From CALBPI01 sp039187375 (GTDB taxonomy: Bacteria > Pseudomonadota > Gammaproteobacteria > Steroidobacterales > Woeseiaceae), in contig JBCCZN010000006.1 in the NCBI GenBank assembly GCA_039187375.1, positions 1 to 30,017 of the forward strand: 30,017 nucleotides of DNA, in the 5' to 3' direction. How positions within the stretch are numbered: position 1 is the first letter of the stretch; each line of letters opens with the position of its first letter. Shown here in pieces: positions 25,142-30,017 of the stretch. The translations under genes and the position numbers were made by a program. A model generated the notes under the pieces. It was not told the origin of the DNA and ran no database searches. It saw only the letters and a list, made by a program, of their open reading frames with translations.

Positions 25142-25807
25142 ATGGTCATGCTCAATTTTCGTTCACCTGTTCCATTGATCATATTACTGGTCGCGTTCTC
25201 TGCCGGGCTGTATGTGGGACTGAAACCCGCGATAACCGACGAGAATACGCGATCTGATGCGGATTTGCGCACCGCCCAGGCGCTTGAGGCCGGTACGCTA
25301 CTGACCCCGTCGCGGGCACTGCAACCGATCTCATTACACAGCGCAACCGATGCCGAATTGACACTGGGTGATTTACAGAACCGCTGGACGCTGGTTTTCT
25401 TCGGTTTCACCAACTGCCCGAATATCTGTCAACCCACGATGCAACTGCTCAGCCGGGTACAAGCCAGAATTGCAGCGAAGGACGAATCTCGTGTGCCGGA
25501 TATTCTGCTTGTAACGGTCGACCCGCAGCATGACGACGCCGACACGCTGCTGCGCTACACGCAGGTTTTTGGTGATCAGATCACCGGAGCAACTGGCGAC
25601 ATTGATGCAATACGCGCGTTTGCCAGCGATCTGGGCGTGTTGTTCCAGCGTGTTGAGCTAGGCGAGGATCAATACACAGTCGATCATAGTGGTACGGTAT
25701 TACTGCTAGATCCCGATGCGCGCTTACGCGCCATTTTTAGTCCGCCGCTCGGCGCGGTTGGCATTGCCAACGACATCATGACACTGACTGAGGGAGCCGG
25801 CGCATGA
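25142..25807 (+). CDS. SCO1/SenC/PrrC-family copper chaperone
   Basis: SCO proteins deliver copper to, or reduce thiols of, the CuA centre of cytochrome c oxidase. This 221-residue protein has one N-terminal membrane anchor (about residues 9-27, PVPLIILLVAFSAGLYVGL) and a periplasmic thioredoxin fold. Copper ligands are visible: Cys92-x-x-x-Cys96 (TNCPNICQPT) and His182 (VDHSG). The VTVDPQHDDADTLLRY stretch is typical of the family. The ATG at 25142 is chosen, with another ATG two codons later; neither has a strong ribosome binding site, and a TTG at 25109 adds residues in front of the anchor. The stop overlaps the PCu(A)C gene by 4 nt, linking two copper chaperones. Confidence 0.92.
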   Translation: MVMLNFRSPVPLIILLVAFSAGLYVGLKPAITDENTRSDADLRTAQALEAGTLLTPSRALQPISLHSATDAELTLGDLQNRWTLVFFGFTNCPNICQPTMQLLSRVQARIAAKDESRVPDILLVTVDPQHDDADTLLRYTQVFGDQITGATGDIDAIRAFASDLGVLFQRVELGEDQYTVDHSGTVLLLDPDARLRAIFSPPLGAVGIANDIMTLTEGAGA

Positions 25808-26253
25808 GACCACTGAGAACGATTGCTGTTTTGTTGCTGACCCTGATGTGTGCGGCCTGCAGCGAGACACCTGAGCAAGGTATTAAGGTGAACAACGGCT
25901 GGATTCGCTTGCCGGTTGCGGAAGGCAAAATGACTGCCGGCTATATTACTATTAGTAACTTCAGCGAGGCACCAGTGTCGATCACCCGCGTCTCGTCGGC
26001 CGCGTTTGAGCGCATTGAGATCCATACAATGTCGATGCAAGACGGCATGATGCGGATGCGACCGGTTGATTCGCTAACACTCGCTGCTGGCGAAAGAATC
26101 GAACTGAGCCCGAATGGCTTGCATCTAATGCTGCATGGCGCCAACCCGGATGTAACCGAAGGTCAATTAGTGCCGTTAACACTGTTTGACGGCGAACAGC
26201 CACTTGCTGAGCTGCGCGTACCGGTCGCAGCGGAAAACCCGCACGTGCAATAG
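25804..26253 (+). CDS. PCu(A)C periplasmic copper chaperone
   Basis: PCu(A)C binds Cu(I) and passes it to SCO or directly to CuA/CuB oxidase sites. The 149-residue protein contains the defining motif exactly: His74, ten residues, Met85, 21 residues, His107-x-Met109 (IHTMSM, MRMRPV, LHLML). A signal sequence precedes it; Cys19 in MCAACSE could be lipidated, though Cys at -3 is an unusual lipobox residue, so plain Sec export cannot be excluded. The ATG overlaps the SCO1-like stop (ATGA), so the pair is translationally coupled, and psd follows 2 nt later. Confidence 0.93.
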   Translation: MRPLRTIAVLLLTLMCAACSETPEQGIKVNNGWIRLPVAEGKMTAGYITISNFSEAPVSITRVSSAAFERIEIHTMSMQDGMMRMRPVDSLTLAAGERIELSPNGLHLMLHGANPDVTEGQLVPLTLFDGEQPLAELRVPVAAENPHVQ

Positions 26254-26255
26254 CG

Positions 26256-27080
26256 ATGGGCGAGCAAAACACACACGGTCGGATCGGCGAAACGCTGGCA
26301 TTACTGCAGTATTTTCTGCCACAACACCTCTTGACAGGCCTGACGGGCTGGCTGATGCGCCGTCGTTCACGGTGGCTTAAGAATGCAATGATTCGTGGTT
26401 TCGCCAAACTCTACGATATCAACACCGCAGAGGCGGCTGGCAAGGTGCCTGACGACTACGACACGCTCAATGCATTTTTTACACGCGCGCTGGCCGACGA
26501 TGCGCGCGACATTGAACATCACGAACACGCCCTCATCAGCCCTTGCGACGGCGTAATCAGCGCATGTGGCCATATCGAAAACGGCACCTTATTGCAGGCG
26601 AAGGGTCATCGTTATCACGCAGCAGAGTTTTTGCAGCATGACGAACTGGCCGCCGCCTACGATGGTGGCCGGTTCGTTACCGTCTATCTGTCCCCGCGCG
26701 ACTACCATCGCGTGCATTTCCCAATCGCAGGAGAGGTATCGCAGCACCGTGCCATCGATGGCCAGTTGTTTGCAGTCAATGGCGCAACCGCACGCGCGAT
26801 CCCAAACCTGTTCTCCCGCAACGCGCGCCATGTGATGCATCTGCAATCATCGTTCGGGCCGCTGTCGATGGTGATGGTCGGTGCGTTGAACGTCGCCAGC
26901 ATCACACTACCGTGGAAAGATCACGCTGGTTATCGGTTCGAAAAAGCCGACACGGCTGGCTGGTTCAATATGGGCTCAACCGTCGTGCTGCTACTGCCCA
27001 ACGGCTGGGAATTGGATTCGCATTGCGAGACAAACGCGACCGTCAAACTGGGACAAGCGCTGGCGCATTGGCGGACTTAA
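26256..27080 (+). CDS. psd: Phosphatidylserine decarboxylase proenzyme
   Basis: Psd converts phosphatidylserine to phosphatidylethanolamine at the inner membrane. The proenzyme cuts itself to make a pyruvoyl group: the motif here is MGSTV with Ser241, where most bacterial enzymes have LGST. Asp98 (SPCDGV) and His154 (DYHRVH) complete the self-cleavage triad. At 274 residues it is shorter than the 322-residue E. coli enzyme, mostly at the C-terminal end, and the alpha subunit after Ser241 would have only 34 residues. It is 2 nt after the copper chaperone gene and 19 nt before epmA; a psd-epmA neighbourhood also exists in E. coli. Confidence 0.95.
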   Translation: MGEQNTHGRIGETLALLQYFLPQHLLTGLTGWLMRRRSRWLKNAMIRGFAKLYDINTAEAAGKVPDDYDTLNAFFTRALADDARDIEHHEHALISPCDGVISACGHIENGTLLQAKGHRYHAAEFLQHDELAAAYDGGRFVTVYLSPRDYHRVHFPIAGEVSQHRAIDGQLFAVNGATARAIPNLFSRNARHVMHLQSSFGPLSMVMVGALNVASITLPWKDHAGYRFEKADTAGWFNMGSTVVLLLPNGWELDSHCETNATVKLGQALAHWRT

Positions 27081-27099
27081 TCAACCAGATGACTCTTTC

Positions 27100-28083
27100 A
27101 TGAGCTGGCGGCCACTCGCTGATGTCGACACCGCACGCACACGCGCGGCACTGCTGCGCGCACTACGACGCTACTTTGATGATTCGGGTGCGCTGGAGGT
27201 CCAGACGCCCGTATTGGGTAACAGCAGTATCCCCGACCCGAACATTGATAGCCTGCGCGCTGTCGCACCTCAGTTGCGCCGCCAGTTTTACTTACAGACA
27301 TCTCCAGAGTTTGCAATGAAACGTCTGCTCGCTGGAGGGTATCCCGACATCTACCAGATCGCGAGCGTATTTCGTGATGGCGAGCGTGGCGCCCGGCACC
27401 TGCCCGAATTCACGATGCTGGAGTGGTATCGCCTCGGTGCGACGCTCGATGACATCGTGCAAGATACTGAAGCGTTGCTGTTACAAGCTCTAAAGCCAGT
27501 GCATACCAGCACACCATTGACTATCACCGATGCAACGCGGGTGCGCCGCTACGATGACTGGCTACAGGATGCCGTCGGGATAAACAGTGATGCGCCGGTT
27601 GATGCACTGCAGCACCTCGCCGGCGAGGACTTTCCGCCAGGACTAAAACAACAAAAGCAAGCGCTACTCGACTGGATATTTGATCGCGACGTTGCCGCGC
27701 ATTTTCGTAATGACCATTTACAGGTGGTGACGCATTACCCGCGAGAGCAGGCAGCGCTTGCACGATTGGATGATACGGGCACGCGTGCGCTGCGTTTCGA
27801 GGTCTATCTGGGGGCACTTGAACTTGCCAATGGTTTTGTCGAGTTATGCGATCCGGAAGAACAAAGAAGACGGTTTGAATCCGATCTGGCGACGCGCGCG
27901 CAACGTGATCAGCAGCTGCTGCCGCTTGATGAGGAATTCCTTGCTGCACTGGAACATGGCCTGCCGGACTGTGCCGGTGTTGCGCTCGGAGTTGATCGAC
28001 TCTTGATGCTGATCTCGCAGCACCCACATATAGACAACACCGTGACCTTTAATGACGCAGGAATACCCTACGATGAGCATTGA
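27100..28083 (+). CDS. epmA: EpmA, elongation factor P beta-lysyltransferase
   Basis: EpmA (also GenX, PoxA, YjeA) is a truncated class II lysyl-tRNA synthetase relative that attaches (R)-beta-lysine to Lys34 of EF-P. The 327-residue protein is a bare catalytic core with no anticodon-binding domain. It shows SPEFAMKRLLAGGYPDIYQIASVFRDGERGARHLPEFTMLEWYR (class II motif 2, about residues 67-111), ELANGFVELCDPEEQRRRFE and motif 3 GVALGVDRLLML near the C terminus. The substrate gene efp lies just across the reductase gene. EpmB, the 2,3-aminomutase supplying beta-lysine, is not in the window. The stop overlaps the next gene by 11 nt. Confidence 0.95.
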   Translation: MSWRPLADVDTARTRAALLRALRRYFDDSGALEVQTPVLGNSSIPDPNIDSLRAVAPQLRRQFYLQTSPEFAMKRLLAGGYPDIYQIASVFRDGERGARHLPEFTMLEWYRLGATLDDIVQDTEALLLQALKPVHTSTPLTITDATRVRRYDDWLQDAVGINSDAPVDALQHLAGEDFPPGLKQQKQALLDWIFDRDVAAHFRNDHLQVVTHYPREQAALARLDDTGTRALRFEVYLGALELANGFVELCDPEEQRRRFESDLATRAQRDQQLLPLDEEFLAALEHGLPDCAGVALGVDRLLMLISQHPHIDNTVTFNDAGIPYDEH

Positions 28084-28552
28084 CTACGAGCTGTTGCTGG
28101 CGCAGGCGAAAGCGCTAATCGATAATGAATCTGACGCGCTCGCCAACCTTGCCAATATCAATGCCCTGCTGTTCGACCAACTGTCCGATCTAAACTGGGT
28201 GGGAGTCTATTTGATGCGCGACGGCCAATTGGTACTCGGCCCGTTTGTCGGTAAGTCAGCCTGCACGCGAATTGACCTGGGCCGCGGCGTCTGCGGCACT
28301 GCAATGGCCACGCAGCAGGTGCAGCGTGTTGACGACGTACACGCTTTCGAAGGCCATATCGCTTGCGACAGTGCGAGCGAATCGGAGATCGTCTTCCCTA
28401 TTTCAAGTGCGACCAAGCAATATGGCGTATTCGATATCGACAGTCCGACTCAGGCCCGTTTCAGTTCAGCCGATGAGGTCGGGCTGGCCCCGATTGCTCG
28501 GTTGATCGCGCGAATATTAGACGCTGATGCCAGTTCTGTCGGGCTCGCCTAG
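28073..28552 (+). CDS. msrC: Free methionine-(R)-sulfoxide reductase, GAF-type
   Basis: This 159-residue protein is a single GAF domain of the fRMsr type (E. coli MsrC/YebR), which reduces free methionine-R-sulfoxide using thioredoxin. The three redox cysteines Cys64 (KSACTRI), Cys74 (GRGVCGTA) and Cys98 (GHIACDSASESEI) have the same 10- and 24-residue spacing as E. coli Cys84/94/118. INALLFDQLSDLNWVGVYLM and GVFDIDSPTQARF are family stretches. The ATG at 28073 overlaps the epmA stop and has AGGA upstream; an ATG-less extension to 28052 adds seven residues and is not needed. Its TAG stop lies in a CTAG palindrome shared with the convergent efp stop. Confidence 0.93.
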   Translation: MSIDYELLLAQAKALIDNESDALANLANINALLFDQLSDLNWVGVYLMRDGQLVLGPFVGKSACTRIDLGRGVCGTAMATQQVQRVDDVHAFEGHIACDSASESEIVFPISSATKQYGVFDIDSPTQARFSSADEVGLAPIARLIARILDADASSVGLA

Positions 28553-29118
28553 TCCTTGACGCGCGAGACGTATTCGCCAGAGCGCGTGTCGACGCGAATA
28601 ACCTCGCCTTCTTCCACAAACAATGGCACTCGCACCGTGGCACCGGTCTCCAGTCGCGCCGGCTTGACACCACCCTGAGCGGTGTCGCCTTTAACGCCAG
28701 GATCGGTCTCGACAATTTTCAGCTCGACAAAATTAGGTGGGGTGACTGCCAGAGGCGCGTTATTCCACAAAGTGACACTACAAACGTCCTGATCCTTGAG
28801 CCACTTTGACGCATCCTCAACGGCAGGCCCGCCTGCTGCATACTGTTCGTAACTATCCGGTTCCATGAAATGCCAGAATTCCCCATCTGAATACAGATAT
28901 TGCATATCCAGCTCGATGACATCTGCAGCCTCGACGGATTCACCCGACTTGAACGTTTTGTCGAGCACCTTGTTTGTCTTCAGATTGCGGACTTTGACGC
29001 GATTGAACGCTTGCCCCTTGCCCGGTTTTACGAACTCGTTCTCGACGATCGTATATGGATCGCCATCCAAAATGAGTTTGAGTCCTGATCGAAATTCGTT
29101 GGTGTTGTAGCTCGCCAT
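28549..29118 (-). CDS. efp: Elongation factor P
   Basis: EF-P binds between the P and E sites and relieves ribosome stalling at polyproline stretches. The protein is 189 residues (188 in E. coli) with the three OB-like domains and the usual opening MASYNTNEFRSGLKLILDGDPYTIVENEFVKPGKGQAF. Lys34 in PGKGQ is the residue that EpmA modifies, so this is the beta-lysylated EF-P type rather than the arginine-rhamnosylated (EarP) type. The C-terminal domain ends TGATVRVPLFVEEGEVIRVDTRSGEYVSRVKD. The ATG at 29118 is chosen; an open frame reaching 29202 adds residues unlike EF-P. It is convergent with msrC. Confidence 0.97.
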   Translation of the reverse strand: MASYNTNEFRSGLKLILDGDPYTIVENEFVKPGKGQAFNRVKVRNLKTNKVLDKTFKSGESVEAADVIELDMQYLYSDGEFWHFMEPDSYEQYAAGGPAVEDASKWLKDQDVCSVTLWNNAPLAVTPPNFVELKIVETDPGVKGDTAQGGVKPARLETGATVRVPLFVEEGEVIRVDTRSGEYVSRVKD

Positions 29119-29186
29119 CTGCCCGTGATTTATCGAAAGACGTGACGATGTTAACTCGCAGGCGGTGATTAAGCGAACTGCGTCAC

Positions 29187-29205
29187 GTTTTGAGCGCCTC
29201 AAAAC
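29187..29205. repeat. Perfect inverted repeat, 8-bp arms with 3-nt centre
   Basis: GTTTTGAG and CTCAAAAC flank CGC. The same 8-mer recurs at 29254-29261, giving three half-sites in 75 nt. No U-run follows on either strand, so it does not look like a terminator. Confidence 0.75.
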
Positions 29206-29279
29206 CAGGCAGGTTCGGTCGCTGTAATAAGGTGGCGTCAGGACGAAGATCCACTCAAAACAACGATTTCACTTAACAC

Positions 29280-29283
29280 AGGA
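29280..29283 (+). promoter_or_regulatory. Ribosome binding site for the TTG-initiated FimX-like gene
   Basis: AGGA lies eight nucleotides before the TTG at 29292. The same frame is closed by a TAA at 29274-29276, so no earlier start is possible beyond that point and the TTG is the first plausible start. Confidence 0.6.
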
Positions 29284-29291
29284 AACGAGCC

Positions 29292-30017
29292 TTGACCCAA
29301 GCGGCGACTATTCCCATTCACGTGTTGTCACCACAGCAGGATGATGCTGAGGCGGTCAACCAACTGTTACGCGGCGCAGGACTCGCCGTACATTGCCAAT
29401 GGCACTCGGGAACGGACAGCCTGTATCAGCACATCACTAATGAAGACCTGTTGATTATCATTCGTGCTGACGCCGCATTCGGTGACCCCGGCGACATTGC
29501 AACGACGATCGCTGGTCGTGAGCTGGACATCCCAGTTGCTGTACTTGCCACGCAATTCGACGAGCCTGCCGTGGCGAGTCTGCTCGAGCAGGGAATTCGT
29601 GATGTCGTCACACTCGACTGCCCAGCACGCTTACAGAACACGCTATATCGCGAGATTCGTACGACACAAATGTCTCGGCAAATTGCCGACAATCGCGATA
29701 GCGCGCTAAACGTGCAAAGACAATTCAGCACGCTGCTAAACAACGTACCAGATGCGATTGCCCACGTTCAGGAGGGCATTATTGTCGAGACCAACAAAGC
29801 CTGGCTCGAGCTTTTTGGCCGCAAGACCGACGAAGACGTCATCGCCACACCGTTTATGGATGTCTTCGCCAAGCCATCACAACCCGCGGTCAAGGGTGCG
29901 CTGGTCGCTATCAGCAAAGACAAATGGAACAACGAGTCACTGGATGTTGAGATCGTTCGAGCCGACGGTCGTAGTGTGGCGCAATCCGTACAGTTGCAGG
30001 GCGCCGTATTCGACGAC
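29292..30017 (+). CDS. FimX-like receiver/PAS signalling protein (5' part only)
   Basis: The 242 visible residues open with a response-regulator-like fold (about 8-120: IPIHVLSPQQDDAEAVNQLLRGAG, LLIIIRADAAFGD, IPVAVLATQFDEPAVASLLEQGIRDVV). The phospho-acceptor Asp at the end of strand three is replaced (LLIIIRAD), and the conserved Lys after strand five is missing (TLDCPARL), so phosphorylation is unlikely. A helical linker leads to a PAS domain (about 148-242: LLNNVPDAIAHVQEGIIVETNKAWLELFG). The order and the PAS opening recall Pseudomonas FimX, which continues with degenerate GGDEF and EAL domains and controls type IV pili through c-di-GMP. Those domains would lie beyond the right edge and cannot be confirmed; a PAS histidine kinase or another diguanylate cyclase is also possible. 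The TTG start is supported by AGGA eight nucleotides upstream and a preceding in-frame stop. Confidence 0.7.
   Translation, partial: MTQAATIPIHVLSPQQDDAEAVNQLLRGAGLAVHCQWHSGTDSLYQHITNEDLLIIIRADAAFGDPGDIATTIAGRELDIPVAVLATQFDEPAVASLLEQGIRDVVTLDCPARLQNTLYREIRTTQMSRQIADNRDSALNVQRQFSTLLNNVPDAIAHVQEGIIVETNKAWLELFGRKTDEDVIATPFMDVFAKPSQPAVKGALVAISKDKWNNESLDVEIVRADGRSVAQSVQLQGAVFDD

Larger units (their letters stand above)
29119..29291. promoter_or_regulatory. Divergent intergenic region between efp and the FimX-like gene
   Basis: This 173-nt gap must contain start signals for efp (minus) and the FimX-like gene (plus). I found no clear -35/-10 pair in it. It carries a perfect 8-3-8 inverted repeat, GTTTTGAG-CGC-CTCAAAAC, at 29187-29205. 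A third CTCAAAAC is at 29254-29261, and a looser inverted pair CGTGACG (29141-29147) / CGTCACG (29181-29187) spans the efp-proximal part. These are candidate operator or mRNA structure elements. Confidence 0.5.

Overview
This is an ordinary, densely packed chromosomal stretch from an aerobic gammaproteobacterium. The evidence is the block purF-cvpA-SPOR-folC-accD-truA-fimV-asd-aroC-prmB, which resembles Pseudomonas/Xanthomonas-type gene order. Further support comes from a PilY1/PilX/PilW/PilV/FimT minor pilin operon, an LpxH for lipid A synthesis, MiaE, and an EpmA/EF-P pair. Genus cannot be resolved from the sequence alone; a xanthomonad- or chromatiales-like relative is my guess. Genes abut or overlap by 1-19 nt almost everywhere, and no gap exceeds 300 nt. 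I see no insertion sequence, prophage, CRISPR array or other sign of recent transfer.

Layout. (1) 1-2587, minus strand: tRNA-Leu(UAG), tig, clpP and clpX (cut by the left edge), i.e. nascent-chain folding followed by the ClpXP protease. (2) 2623-10450, minus strand: a type IV pilus minor-pilin operon read as fimT/fimU-like, pilV, pilW, pilX, pilY1, pilE-like, followed by an HDOD-domain gene. (3) 10611-10893, minus strand: tRNA-Pro(UGG), tRNA-Arg(UCU), tRNA-His(GUG) behind a good sigma70-like promoter. (4) 11051-12441, plus strand: a secreted cyclophilin and lpxH. (5) 12443-25088, minus strand: a long run, in transcription order prmB, aroC, asd, fimV, truA, accD, folC, dedD-like SPOR gene, cvpA, purF, miaE. 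(6) 25142-28552, plus strand: SCO1-like and PCu(A)C copper chaperones, psd, epmA and a free-methionine-R-sulfoxide reductase. (7) 28549-29118, minus strand: efp, sharing its stop region with the reductase. (8) 29292-30017, plus strand: the start of a FimX-like signalling protein (degenerate receiver plus PAS), cut by the right edge.

How the parts connect. Three separated loci concern type IV pili or surface motility: the minor pilin/PilY1 operon, fimV, and the FimX-like gene. The HDOD gene may be a fourth. EpmA and EF-P are a modifying enzyme and its substrate, placed within about 0.5 kb of each other. The two copper chaperones point to assembly of the CuA site of a haem-copper oxidase, which fits the O2-dependent tRNA hydroxylase MiaE and an aerobic lifestyle.

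I did not find a convincing undescribed system. The items most worth a second look are a 19-bp perfect palindrome plus a third half-site between efp and the FimX-like gene, the FimX-like protein with a receiver that has lost its phospho-acceptor, a PilY1 with a clear calcium loop but no visible VWA motif, repeated EQP motifs in FimV, and the absence of trp genes from the truA-accD junction.
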